A DNA stretch of 64,000 nt from Eubacteriales bacterium (GCA_030524175.1 JAUNHC010000018.1:1-64000); one strand, 5' to 3'. Positions 52,219-61,026 are shown, counted from the first letter of the stretch. The notes: generated by a model from the sequence alone, not told the origin. Numbers and translations are program-made.

Positions 52219-53139
52219 TTACAGACACTCCTTTACTGCTTTCTCCAAGTCTTCTATTTTCTCAACATTCAAAACCTTCACACTCCGGTCAATTTTACGC
52301 ATAAAACCGGCAAGGGTTTTGCCCGGCCCGATTTCCACGAAGGTATCTGCTCCGTCAGCTATCATCTTCTCCACACACTGCTGCCAGCGGACAGAAGAAG
52401 AAACCTGCTGTACCAAAAGCTCTTTTACCTTGGAAGGCTCTGTCACATATTCGGCTGTCACATTTGTCACATAAGGAACTGAAAATTCACGGATCTCCAC
52501 ATCCTTCAAAACCTCTCCCAGCTTTTCTCCTGCACCGGTAAGCATTTGGGAATGGAAAGGTCCGCTTACCTTAAGGGGCACGATTCTTCTTGCTCCGGCA
52601 GCTTTCAGGCTTTCTCCTGCTTTTGCCACAGCACCTTCCTCCCCGGTAATGACAATCTGTCCCGGACAGTTATAATTTGCAACAGACACAATTCCCTCAG
52701 TGTTTTTACACACTTCTTCAATCAATGCAGCATCTGTACCCATCACCGCTGCCATAGCACCTCCATGGGGCACTGCTTCCTGCATAAAGATACCTCTCTT
52801 ACGGACAACACGGAATGCATCCTCCTCACTCATAACCCCTGAGGCGATAAGTGCACCGTACTCTCCAAGGCTTAAGCCTCCGTTTACCTGGGAATGGATC
52901 CCCCGCTCCTCCAGAGCACGGAGTATGGCTGTCTCCACAGCCAGCATGGCAATCTGTGTATATTCTGTAATATGTAGCTTCTCATTTTCCTCAAAGCAAA
53001 GAGCCGGGATATCAAGTCCGCTGACTTTTGATGCCTTATCAATAATATCCCGGCACACCGGTACCTGTTCGTAGAAATCTTTTCCCATGCCTGCATACTG
53101 TGCACCCTGGCCTGGAAATATAAAAGCTGTTTTGCCCAT
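52219..53139 (-). CDS. fabD: Malonyl-CoA:ACP transacylase
   Basis: FabD moves malonyl from CoA to ACP. The 306-residue protein starts FIFPGQGAQ and has the catalytic Ser in GLSLGEYG (S90), where the common His of GHSLGE is Leu, as in many Firmicutes. The second catalytic His is in GPFHSQML. It is separated from acpP by 211 bp holding the acpP terminator and an operator-like palindrome, so it probably has its own promoter. Confidence 0.95.
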   Translation of the reverse strand: MGKTAFIFPGQGAQYAGMGKDFYEQVPVCRDIIDKASKVSGLDIPALCFEENEKLHITEYTQIAMLAVETAILRALEERGIHSQVNGGLSLGEYGALIASGVMSEEDAFRVVRKRGIFMQEAVPHGGAMAAVMGTDAALIEEVCKNTEGIVSVANYNCPGQIVITGEEGAVAKAGESLKAAGARRIVPLKVSGPFHSQMLTGAGEKLGEVLKDVEIREFSVPYVTNVTAEYVTEPSKVKELLVQQVSSSVRWQQCVEKMIADGADTFVEIGPGKTLAGFMRKIDRSVKVLNVEKIEDLEKAVKECL

Positions 53140-53276
53140 TTATTTGTCCTTCCTTTTTCTGTGTGATTTATTATGAAAGCCCCTGACATCCTCTGCCTCA
53201 CAGCAGCTCCCTATTGGTTCCCGGATTCCTGTCACATGGCTATGTCAATATCTGTCGAATCTTTTGACTGCTAAAT

Positions 53277-53293
53277 ATTTTGATATACAAAGT
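53277..53293. promoter_or_regulatory. FabT-like operator upstream of fabD
   Basis: On the minus strand the site reads ACTTTGTATATCAAAAT. It shares the half sites of the acpP operator (ACTTTG-N5-CAAA-G/A-T) and looks like the MarR-type FabT palindrome that controls fatty acid genes in other Firmicutes. Confidence 0.6.
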
Positions 53294-53303
53294 AATTAGA
53301 TAG

Positions 53304-53340
53304 AAAAATTCTCCTTAAGGCTGTTACGGCCTTAAGGAGA
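53304..53340 (-). terminator. Terminator of acpP
   Basis: A perfect 11-bp stem (53310-53320 with 53330-53340, CTCCTTAAGG/CCTTAAGGAG) is followed on the minus strand by five T (53304-53308). Confidence 0.88.
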
Positions 53341-53350
53341 CCTATGCAGA

Positions 53351-53584
53351 TTATGCCTCTACGCCTTTATTTTTCAGGTACTCAATCACAGAGCCTACGG
53401 TGGTAAGATCATTCAGTTCTTCTGCCGGGATCTCTACGCCGTACTCATCCTCCAGTGCCATTACCAGTTCAAACAAGTCCAGGGAATCTGCTCCCAGGTC
53501 ATCCTTGAAAGAGGTCTCAGATGTGATGCCTGCTGCTTCACAATTTAACTGCTCTGCGATCATTTCACTCATTTTTTCTAACAT
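53351..53584 (-). CDS. acpP: Acyl carrier protein
   Basis: The acidic 77-residue ACP carries the phosphopantetheine on S34 in GADSLDLFEL. I chose ATG 53584 (MLEKMSEMIAEQ), with AGGAG at nine bases; a TTG upstream is inside the ribosome site. It has its own promoter and terminator and is regulated by the operator at 53626-53642. It can be loaded by the Sfp-type PPTase at 41235. Confidence 0.95.
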   Translation of the reverse strand: MLEKMSEMIAEQLNCEAAGITSETSFKDDLGADSLDLFELVMALEDEYGVEIPAEELNDLTTVGSVIEYLKNKGVEA

Positions 53585-53625
53585 TTGTTTTTTCTCCTTT
53601 ATCAAGTATCTTAACTTTCACAATT

Positions 53626-53642
53626 ACTTTGATGACCAAAGT
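53626..53642. promoter_or_regulatory. FabT-like operator overlapping the acpP promoter
   Basis: ACTTTGATGACCAAAGT is a 17-bp palindrome with five-base centre. It overlaps the end of the acpP -10 element, as a repressor site would. Confidence 0.65.
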
Positions 53643-53668
53643 ATATATGCTGCACCCCTATTTGTCAA
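53640..53668 (-). promoter_or_regulatory. Promoter of acpP
   Basis: On the minus strand TTGACA (53663-53668), a 17-bp spacer and TATACT (53640-53645) form a near-consensus sigma-A promoter. Confidence 0.8.
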
Positions 53669-53704
53669 GAGGATTTTGCCAATTTTGGAAAACATACGAA
53701 ACAC

Positions 53705-54910
53705 CTACAAAAGAACCTCCGGTTCCTGGAATTTAATCTGCCTTGCCACACTTAATGCCAGCCCCATCTCTGCCATGAGGAACAGAATGGAAGTACCTCC
53801 GTAACTGATAAACGGCAAAGTTACACCTGTATTGGGCAGCAGATTTACCACAACTGCGATGTTAAAAATAACCTGCAGGGCAATGTGTATGAAAATCCCG
53901 CTCACCATCAAAGATCCAAACATATCCGGTGCATTCTGGGCAATGAAAAACAGCCGATACAATAAATAGGCGAACAGCAGAAGCACGATGATTCCTCCGA
54001 AAATCCCCAATTCCTCACAGATAATGGAAAAAATCATATCGTTCTGGGCCTCAGGCACACTTCCAAGCTTCTGAATACTGTTCCCCAGTCCACGGCCGAA
54101 AAATCCGCCTGATCCGATCGCATACAGTGCCTGCAAAGTCTGATACCCGTCTCCGTCCGCATAATCCTCCGGCCGCAGCCATACAAGCACACGGCGGATA
54201 CGGAAGCTGCTGCTGGTCTCCAATGTACTGGACAAGAAGATTACAGCGGCGGCGATCACAACAATTGCCACAGCCAGAATGATCAAAAACGGCCTCATTT
54301 CCGGATGGGCGATAAAAATAAGCCCTGCGGTAATACAAAAGATGATGATAGCTGTACTTAAGTTGTCGGTTCCTACATAGGCGATAAGTGCCAGAAGACC
54401 GCCCATACTCCCAAGGACCATACAAGCCCTCAAGGTCTTGATCTGCTTTCCCATCTTCACGATCATATAGGACAGACAGACGATCACAGCAATCTTCGCC
54501 ACTTCTGCAGGCTGGAACTGAACCGGGCCGAGCTGGAGCCATCTCCTGGCTCCGTGGGACTCATATCCAAGGGGTGTCTTGACCAGCACCATCAGCAGGA
54601 TTGCCGCACCGTACAGCAATGTGGTGAAATACGTAAGAATATGGTAATCGATCTTAGAGATCACCAGTGCTGCTATAATACACACAAGGCTGATTATGGC
54701 CTGTTTTTTAAAATAATACATGTCGTCGTTATATGTCACCTGTGCCATATAGGCACTTGTACTGTACAGCATGATCAGACCAAAACAGGTCAGAAGCACA
54801 ATAACCGCCACCAAATTGAAATCGTAATAATCCGTTCCTGATTTTCTTCTTATCCTGCTTTTTTTGGCGGATGTGATCAACGGCTGCCTTTGCTGCCGAG
54901 CTTTTTCCAT
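53705..54910 (-). CDS. ftsW: SEDS-family peptidoglycan glycosyltransferase (FtsW/RodA/SpoVE type)
   Basis: The 401-residue integral membrane protein has about ten helices and the SEDS signatures GARRWLQLGP-QFQPAE-AKIA and the C-terminal LPFISYGGTS. It polymerises lipid II, working with a class B PBP. The N-terminus is basic and cytoplasmic. Whether it serves division (FtsW), elongation (RodA) or cortex (SpoVE) cannot be decided from sequence; the FtsW name is a best guess. Its promoter is at 54999-55027. The gene is monocistronic and lies upstream of acpP. Confidence 0.88.
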   Translation of the reverse strand: MEKARQQRQPLITSAKKSRIRRKSGTDYYDFNLVAVIVLLTCFGLIMLYSTSAYMAQVTYNDDMYYFKKQAIISLVCIIAALVISKIDYHILTYFTTLLYGAAILLMVLVKTPLGYESHGARRWLQLGPVQFQPAEVAKIAVIVCLSYMIVKMGKQIKTLRACMVLGSMGGLLALIAYVGTDNLSTAIIIFCITAGLIFIAHPEMRPFLIILAVAIVVIAAAVIFLSSTLETSSSFRIRRVLVWLRPEDYADGDGYQTLQALYAIGSGGFFGRGLGNSIQKLGSVPEAQNDMIFSIICEELGIFGGIIVLLLFAYLLYRLFFIAQNAPDMFGSLMVSGIFIHIALQVIFNIAVVVNLLPNTGVTLPFISYGGTSILFLMAEMGLALSVARQIKFQEPEVLL

Positions 54911-54998
54911 TATATCACCTTACACTTTCTCTTCATTCCCTCACTTTTGGGAACCTAAAAACTACGGCAAAAATCTCTTCAGCCTTTTAGGTGTTCTC

Positions 54999-55027
54999 AT
55001 TATAGCAGAATCTTTTTACAGACGCAA
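54999..55027 (-). promoter_or_regulatory. Promoter of the SEDS gene
   Basis: On the minus strand TTGCGT (55022-55027), a 17-bp spacer and TATAAT (54999-55004). A hairpin CCTAAAA/TTTTAGG lies downstream in the leader. Confidence 0.55.
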
Positions 55028-55029
55028 GA

Positions 55030-55055
55030 CAAGAGGGCAGGTTTCTGCCCTCTTG
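55030..55055 (-). terminator. Hairpin terminator of the heptad-repeat/MMPL operon
   Basis: A perfect 11-bp stem CAAGAGGGCAG/CTGCCCTCTTG has a four-base loop. It lies about 70 bp after the heptad-repeat gene and ends the operon; the T tail is short. Confidence 0.65.
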
Positions 55056-55126
55056 TAAATTCCGTAAATTCCGGGAGGTAATACCATTACTGCTTACTCC
55101 GGCTGCAGGATTTTTGGCAAAGATAT

Positions 55127-57943
55127 TTATTCATCCCGGACTTCGATCGGTGCTGTCTCTATAATAAATTTCACACTTCCGTCCATATCCTCTTTCTTTC
55201 CGGAGAATGAAGTATATGCCGCTTCATCGGAACGTATGGCTTCCAGACGGTCCAAAACTTCAGAAAGCTCATCATCTATGGTATCCTTCAGCTTCTTGAT
55301 CCCTTCCTTATGGAATTTCTCAGCGCCTTCATTCAGATCCTTTGCACCGTCCTTTAACTCTGAAATACCATCCTTAAGCTGTGCACTTCCATCTGACAAT
55401 TTATCCGTTCCGTCCAAGAGTTCTTTTGTACCTGACACAAGCTGGCCGGCTCCGCTTACAAGGCTGGAGCTGTTAGAGGACAATTGCCGTGCCCCGCTTT
55501 GCAGCTGTCCTGTGGCCCCGCTTACCTGCTGTATGCCGCCGCTGATCTGCCCGCCAGCTGCTTCCAGCTCATCAGCCCCCTTTACAAGGGCAGTGCTGGA
55601 GCTCTGTAGCTTAGATGCACCTGCATTGAGAGTCTTACCGGTAGATTTCAGTGTTTTTGCACCCTTTACAAGTTCCTTTGAAGATGCTGCTGCAGTCTCA
55701 TAACCGCTCTTTAGCTGGCTGCTTGCCTGATTCAGTTGTTCCGCACCCTCCTGGAGTACCGGAGCACTTTCTATCAATTGTGATGCCCCTTCCATCAGCT
55801 GGGGAACTGCCCCTTTCAACTGTTCAGCCCCCTCATTTAATTCCTGCCCTTTCTCTATAAGCTGGTCAGCACCGCCGAGAAGCTGGTCATTCCGGGAGGT
55901 AAGCTGATCCAGCCCGTTTTTCACACGGCCTGCGCCTTCTGCCAAAGCACCTGCTCCGCTGTTCAGCTGTTCCAGACCGCCCTGCATCTGTTCAAGGCCG
56001 CTCTGAAGCGCTCCTGCGGATGCCAATGCACCCTGTACCTGCTCTGCCCCGGCGCTTATAGCTCCTGCTGCCTGGTTTAAGGCTGCCGCAGCCTCCTGTA
56101 CGCCATTAGCCTGACCGGCGATCTCTGCCATGACCGCTTCATCGGACTGTAATGCACCAAGTCCGCTTTGGGCTGTGCCCACACCGCTTTCAATCACACC
56201 AATTGCCTGGCTGATAGCCGCCTGAGTCCCCTCATCCAGCTGAGAGGTATCAATACTGCTTAGAATATCAATGGCTGAACCTGCAGTTCCAAGGCCGCTT
56301 TCAACTGTACCTGCACCGCCGGAAAGAGAAATCCCGCCTCCTCCGCCTAAAGAACCTGCCAGTTCAGAAAGCTGCCCTGACAGCCCCTGCATCTGAGCCA
56401 CGATCTCCCCGCCATTTCCTGCCAGCGCATCAGCACCTGCTTTCGCTGTCTCAAGTCCCTCAGCCATAGCTCCTGCGGCTGCAGGAAGTGCAGAGGCGTT
56501 TTCTGCCAGATCACCTGCTCCTTCAGCCACAGCAGACACACCGCCCACATACTGCCTGGCCCCTTCTGCCAAAGCGGAAACGCCATTTGTATAAGCAATA
56601 ACTCCCTCTGCCACCTGGCTGGTACCGCCTTCATACTGCTTAAGCCCTTCGCTCAAAGCCCCTACTCCCTGAGAATATTGGGAAATACCGTCAGTTTCCT
56701 TCGCTATTCCCTGGACACAGCTGCCAATCCCGTCCACAAGCTGCCCTGTACCGTCCACATACTGTTCAATACCGCCTGCCAGAGTGACTGCTCCTTTCAC
56801 ATAAGTCTGCACGCCGCCTGCCAAGGTGGTACTTCCGCCGACATATGTCTTAACTCCGTCAGCCAAGGTATTCACCCCGTCACTGTACTGCCCCAGTGCT
56901 CCGGACAGAGTTCCCACACCGCCGGTATATTCCTGTACCCCTGAAGCAAGGGTGTCGGCACCTTGTGTATAAGCAGAAATCCCGTCCTTCAATGAGGACG
57001 CCCCATCATTTAAATCCGTTACTCCTGTTTTTAATGTTCCGATCCCATCATAAAATTCCTGGTATTTCTCATCCAGTTCAGAAGTTCCATCGTACATTTT
57101 CTTCGTACCGTCAACAAGATCAAGAGATGCATCCGTAAGCTTATCTATGGCCTCGTTTAAGTCATCCATATCCCCGATACTGTCCACATCTAGATCCTTT
57201 AATATATCAGCACTCCCCATGGTAAAAGTAGATCCCATGGTGAAATCCGTCACATCTGCTTCCACAGTAAAGCCTTCCGGTATCTCCACCTTATCATCCA
57301 GTTCTTTCACATTCAGGCTGTCCTTCAGACCAGGCATTGCAATACCCATGACAATATTTTTGTCACCGTCTGATACCACTTTCCCATTCTCAACTGTGAC
57401 ATTTGTAAAATGCTCTGTGGACAGGAACATACCCGTTACCATTACAAAGGGAGCATACACCTCCACTATTTTCCCATCCACCTTAGTCTTATTTTTAACA
57501 TTATTATTATAGGAAACCTGCATCCTGAGATGACCGTTCCTGCCTGCCAGTTCCTCCGGGGAAACCTGTACTCCGTCCAGATAATAAGTAATTTTCATTG
57601 CCACAGGCAGTTCTTTATTTGTGGTTCCCTGGTAATAAATATCTGACTGATCTGTGTTCCAGGTAAGAAGCTCTCCATCCTGTGAAAAAGTCTCCTCCCC
57701 CTTCACATTCTTAATATCTTCCAGCTCTGACACATCAGTCACATCTTTTGCTTCCCCTGAGTTTTTCAGCCAGTCGGATACTGTGATATCCTCTGCCTCA
57801 CCGTCTGCTGCCGCATTTACATATACAGTCTCTTCCTTGGACACACCAGCACCCTGGGCTGCAGCCAGAACCGGCCCGGCTCCCAGCACCACTGCCACCC
57901 CGGCCGCCAAGGAGGCGGCTGCTATTTTTCTGTTTCTGTTCAT
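55127..57943 (-). CDS. Secreted heptad-repeat (xxxLxxG) protein, RND partner
   Basis: The 938-residue protein has a signal peptide (about 7-29, ending VLAAA) and no other membrane segment, so it is secreted or held at the wall. An N-terminal domain (about 45-260) is beta-rich, with YYLDGVQVS and NGHLRMQVSYNN. Residues 296-870 are mostly Leu/Gly-type heptad repeats, partly as 14-residue units such as GVNTLADGVKTYVGG, interrupted by a Gly-rich patch (533-560). The end is a short helical/charged domain. Similar repeats are in YhgE/Pip and EsaA-type proteins, but those keep membrane helices. It is co-transcribed behind the MMPL gene. Confidence 0.82.
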   Translation of the reverse strand: MNRNRKIAAASLAAGVAVVLGAGPVLAAAQGAGVSKEETVYVNAAADGEAEDITVSDWLKNSGEAKDVTDVSELEDIKNVKGEETFSQDGELLTWNTDQSDIYYQGTTNKELPVAMKITYYLDGVQVSPEELAGRNGHLRMQVSYNNNVKNKTKVDGKIVEVYAPFVMVTGMFLSTEHFTNVTVENGKVVSDGDKNIVMGIAMPGLKDSLNVKELDDKVEIPEGFTVEADVTDFTMGSTFTMGSADILKDLDVDSIGDMDDLNEAIDKLTDASLDLVDGTKKMYDGTSELDEKYQEFYDGIGTLKTGVTDLNDGASSLKDGISAYTQGADTLASGVQEYTGGVGTLSGALGQYSDGVNTLADGVKTYVGGSTTLAGGVQTYVKGAVTLAGGIEQYVDGTGQLVDGIGSCVQGIAKETDGISQYSQGVGALSEGLKQYEGGTSQVAEGVIAYTNGVSALAEGARQYVGGVSAVAEGAGDLAENASALPAAAGAMAEGLETAKAGADALAGNGGEIVAQMQGLSGQLSELAGSLGGGGGISLSGGAGTVESGLGTAGSAIDILSSIDTSQLDEGTQAAISQAIGVIESGVGTAQSGLGALQSDEAVMAEIAGQANGVQEAAAALNQAAGAISAGAEQVQGALASAGALQSGLEQMQGGLEQLNSGAGALAEGAGRVKNGLDQLTSRNDQLLGGADQLIEKGQELNEGAEQLKGAVPQLMEGASQLIESAPVLQEGAEQLNQASSQLKSGYETAAASSKELVKGAKTLKSTGKTLNAGASKLQSSSTALVKGADELEAAGGQISGGIQQVSGATGQLQSGARQLSSNSSSLVSGAGQLVSGTKELLDGTDKLSDGSAQLKDGISELKDGAKDLNEGAEKFHKEGIKKLKDTIDDELSEVLDRLEAIRSDEAAYTSFSGKKEDMDGSVKFIIETAPIEVRDE

Positions 57944-58035
57944 ATCTTACAACTCCTTTCCTGAACTTGCTGCTGTCCTCATACACGCTCCAGGGACAGC
58001 TGTCTGACTTGAGATTCTCTTCAATATTTTTATCA

Positions 58036-60159
58036 TCAATTCCCTGCACCCTGACTCACCGTAGTCTGACCTGCTTTCTTGGTTTTCTCCTTCTTTGGCA
58101 GAAAGCCCACAGAGGTATGACAGATAACAGGATCAAAAATCATGAACATGGCCGGAAGCACCAGCAGAACAACTAATGTACTTATGATCGCCCCCCGGGA
58201 AAGTAAGGTACAGATGGCGCCGATCATATCCACCTGGGAATACAGCCCCACTCCAAAGGTTGCCGCAAAAAAGCTGCATCCGCTGATTAAAATGGATTTC
58301 ATGGAACTCTTATGGGCAATGGCAATAGCTTCTTTTTTACTCCTGCCAAGATGCCGCTCCTTCTGATATCTGCTTGTCATCAAAATAGCATAATCCACTG
58401 TAGCGCCCAGCTGTATGGTGCCGATGACAATACTTGCCACAAAAGGTAAGGTGGTTCCCTGGAAATAGGGAACTGCCATGTTAACGCAGATGGCAAACTC
58501 GATCACCGCCACAAGGATAAAGGGTAAGGATATGGATTTGAATACGATCATGATGATCACAAATATAGCAGCAATGGAAATAATATTTACATTTTTCAGA
58601 TCCACATCTGTCACATCTGCCAAATCCTTGGTAAGAGGCGCTTCACCGATCACCATGGAAGATGGACTATACTTCTTAACGATCTTCTGGATATCTTCGA
58701 TCTGTGCGTTTACCTCGTCCGTAGCCGCCCTGTAGTCAGAGCAGACAAACTGAAGCTCATAATTGTCACTTTCCAGCATCTTGCGGATATCCTTGGGGAT
58801 CATAGTGTCCGGAAATGCCGGCCCGATAAAGGAGTTCACACCCAGAGCCCACTTCACACCGTCCACATCCTCGATCTGCTTCAGCATATTGGATTTATCC
58901 TTTGCATCCATTCCCTTTTCCAGAAGAACCATGTGTACTGTATTCATCTGAAACACATCCTCAAGCTCGGCATTTGCCGTATTGCTGGGCAGGCTGGCCG
59001 GAAGAGATTTATCAATATTATAATATACCTGTGTATGGTTATTTCCATAAATGGCAGGATAAAGCATTACCAGAAAAAGCAGGATCCAGATTTTATAATG
59101 CTTTGTGAGAAATCCTGACACCTTATCCAGATTAGGGATGATCGATCTGTGCCGGGTTTTCTCAATGGCCTTATCACACACTAAGATCATGGACGGAAGT
59201 AAGGTCACACAACATATCACGCCTATGATGACACCCTTTGACATGACAATTCCGATATCACGTCCCAGGGTAAAGGTCATAAAGCACAATGCAATAAATC
59301 CGGCCACCGTGGTCACAGAGCTTCCCACCACGGATTTAAAGGTATTGGAAATAGCATGAGCCATAGCCCTCTCATTATCACCGGGAAATCTCTTCTTATT
59401 TTCTTCATAACAATTTAATAAGAAGATAGAGTAATCCATTGTAACCCCAAGCTGCAGTACCGCAGTCAAGGCCTGGGTAATATAAGAAATCTCCCCCAGG
59501 AAAATATTACTTCCCAGATTGTAGAGAATTGCCACTCCTATACTGACCAGAAACAATACAGGAACCACCAGGGAATCCATTGCCAGGCACAGTACCAAAA
59601 GCGATAATACTGCAGCGATCACTACATAAACCGGCATTTCTTTCAATGAAATATTCTTAATATCCGTGACTACACCTGTCATACCGCTGACAAAACATTT
59701 CTCTGAGGTGATTTTCCTCATCTGGCTTACTGCTTCCATTGCTTCATCGGAGGAGGTTGTATTGTCAAACAAAGCGATCATCATAGTCGCATCCCCTTTG
59801 AAAAAAGCCTCCTTCAGATTATTGGGAAGCATCTCCACCGGGACACTCAGATCCATCACACTGTCATACCACAGCACATCCTTCACATGGTCAACACCTT
59901 CAATATCCTCTTTTAAGGCTGCCACATCCTTTAACTCCATATCCTCCACAACCACCATGGAAAATGCGCCCATTCCAAACTCATCCACCATGATATCCTG
60001 CCCCTTCACTGTCTCCAGCGAATCCGGCAGATAACTCAGGATATCGTAATTCACCCTTGTACCTATAACCCCCATAACCGAAGGAATCAACAGCAATATT
60101 CCCAAGAAAATTATAAATTTCTTATGCTTCGCTATCCACTTGCCCGCCTTGATCATCAT
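58036..60159 (-). CDS. MMPL/RND-family transporter
   Basis: The 707-residue membrane protein has the RND layout: one helix (15-33), an extracytoplasmic loop (about 35-175), five more helices, then the same again. The proton-relay pairs are D242-Y243 (GVTMDYSIF) and D589-Y590 (GATVDYAIL). MMPL proteins export lipids, peptides or drugs with proton motive force. Its two porter loops are small, as in Gram-positive MMPL proteins without an outer-membrane partner. ATG 60156 or 60159 follows AAGGAGG. First gene of the operon; the promoter and TetR sites are at 60200-60306. Confidence 0.9.
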   Translation of the reverse strand: MMIKAGKWIAKHKKFIIFLGILLLIPSVMGVIGTRVNYDILSYLPDSLETVKGQDIMVDEFGMGAFSMVVVEDMELKDVAALKEDIEGVDHVKDVLWYDSVMDLSVPVEMLPNNLKEAFFKGDATMMIALFDNTTSSDEAMEAVSQMRKITSEKCFVSGMTGVVTDIKNISLKEMPVYVVIAAVLSLLVLCLAMDSLVVPVLFLVSIGVAILYNLGSNIFLGEISYITQALTAVLQLGVTMDYSIFLLNCYEENKKRFPGDNERAMAHAISNTFKSVVGSSVTTVAGFIALCFMTFTLGRDIGIVMSKGVIIGVICCVTLLPSMILVCDKAIEKTRHRSIIPNLDKVSGFLTKHYKIWILLFLVMLYPAIYGNNHTQVYYNIDKSLPASLPSNTANAELEDVFQMNTVHMVLLEKGMDAKDKSNMLKQIEDVDGVKWALGVNSFIGPAFPDTMIPKDIRKMLESDNYELQFVCSDYRAATDEVNAQIEDIQKIVKKYSPSSMVIGEAPLTKDLADVTDVDLKNVNIISIAAIFVIIMIVFKSISLPFILVAVIEFAICVNMAVPYFQGTTLPFVASIVIGTIQLGATVDYAILMTSRYQKERHLGRSKKEAIAIAHKSSMKSILISGCSFFAATFGVGLYSQVDMIGAICTLLSRGAIISTLVVLLVLPAMFMIFDPVICHTSVGFLPKKEKTKKAGQTTVSQGAGN

Positions 60160-60199
60160 ATCCTCCTTCTTCCTCTATTAGATACATCACCTTATTTTA

Positions 60200-60306
60200 T
60201 GACTAATGGTCATTTTTTAACACAAGGAATGTTATATACCAAAAATGACTAATAGTCAATATCTATTTTTGAATTTATATAAATTTAATATATTGACTTC
60301 TAGTCA
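60200..60306. promoter_or_regulatory. Three TetR-type operators in the divergent promoter region
   Basis: Three copies of one 13-bp palindrome lie at 60200-60212 (TGACTAATGGTCA), 60246-60258 (TGACTAATAGTCA) and 60294-60306 (TGACTTCTAGTCA). The consensus is TGACTANTAGTCA. The second overlaps the -35 of the MMPL promoter, the third overlaps the -35 of the regulator promoter, and the first lies just downstream of the MMPL start of transcription. Confidence 0.85.
60231..60259 (-). promoter_or_regulatory. Promoter of the MMPL operon
   Basis: On the minus strand TTGACT (60254-60259), a 17-bp spacer and TATAAC (60231-60236). The -35 is inside operator 60246-60258. Confidence 0.75.
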
Positions 60307-60320
60307 TTTTTGTTTAAAAT
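60293..60320 (+). promoter_or_regulatory. Promoter of the TetR gene
   Basis: TTGACT (60293-60298), a 16-bp spacer and TAAAAT (60315-60320). The expected transcription start is near 60327, downstream of an ATG at 60310, which rules out that ATG. Confidence 0.75.
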
Positions 60321-60375
60321 AAAAGATAACATGAAAACGCAAAATGAACCATTTGATTTCAAAGGAGGTTTTCGT

Positions 60376-60984
60376 TTGGGAAAATTGGAATTAAATAAGA
60401 AGAAGAAAAAAGATGCCCTGTACAATACCGCCTTTGAGCTGTTCACCACAAAAGGCATTGCCAAGACCACAATTTCAGACATTGTAGAAAAAGCCGGGGT
60501 CGCTAAGGGAACCTTTTATTTGTATTTCAAAGATAAGTACGATATCCGCAACAAACTTGTTTCCCATAAGACAGGGGAACTGTTTTTCAAGGCTCATGAA
60601 GCTTTAAAGAAAACAACCCTGACAGAGTTTGAAGATCAGCTTTACTTCATTATTGATTACATTCTTACTGTGCTGGACCAGAACCGCTCCCTCTTGCTTT
60701 TTATCTCCAAAAATTTGGCCTGGGGTGTGTTTAAGGGTGCCTTTGAAGAAAAAATGCCGGATGAGGACTACCATTTCTACCAGTCCTATCTTGATCTTTT
60801 GTCAAAAAACGGCCGCACTTATGACAATCCTGAGCTTATGCTTTTTACCATCATTGAACTGGTCGGCTCCACCTGCTACAGCTGCATCCTTTACCAGCAG
60901 CCTGTGCCCCTTTCGGAGTATAAACCTTATCTCCATACGGCCATTGCGGGGATTTTGAAGAGCTTTTCCGGGGAAATTTTATAA
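60376..60984 (+). CDS. TetR-family repressor of the MMPL operon
   Basis: The 202-residue regulator has an N-terminal TetR HTH (about 10-58) with TISDIVEKAGVAKGTFYLYFKDK. The C-terminal ligand domain is helical and not assignable to a ligand. I chose the TTG at 60376, with AAAGGAGG seven bases upstream. The longer frame from ATG 60310 would begin inside the promoter. It is divergent from the MMPL gene and probably represses both itself and the pump. Ligand loss would then open export. Confidence 0.9.
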   Translation: MGKLELNKKKKKDALYNTAFELFTTKGIAKTTISDIVEKAGVAKGTFYLYFKDKYDIRNKLVSHKTGELFFKAHEALKKTTLTEFEDQLYFIIDYILTVLDQNRSLLLFISKNLAWGVFKGAFEEKMPDEDYHFYQSYLDLLSKNGRTYDNPELMLFTIIELVGSTCYSCILYQQPVPLSEYKPYLHTAIAGILKSFSGEIL

Positions 60985-60997
60985 AATCATCTTCTGC

Positions 60998-61026
60998 ACA
61001 CCTTTTTCTCCTTATAACATAAAATA
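60998..61026 (+). promoter_or_regulatory. Mother-cell (sigma-E/sigma-K-like) promoter of cotJ
   Basis: CATAAAATA (61018-61026) matches the -10 CATANNNTA of mother-cell sigma factors. ACAC at 60998-61001, 16 bp upstream, could be the -35 of a sigma-K type. cotJ genes are made in the mother cell in B. subtilis. Confidence 0.45.

Noticed and set aside
60310-60375. ATG 60310 as start of the TetR gene
   Set aside because: It lies within the promoter, upstream of the expected transcription start; TTG 60376 has a strong SD.
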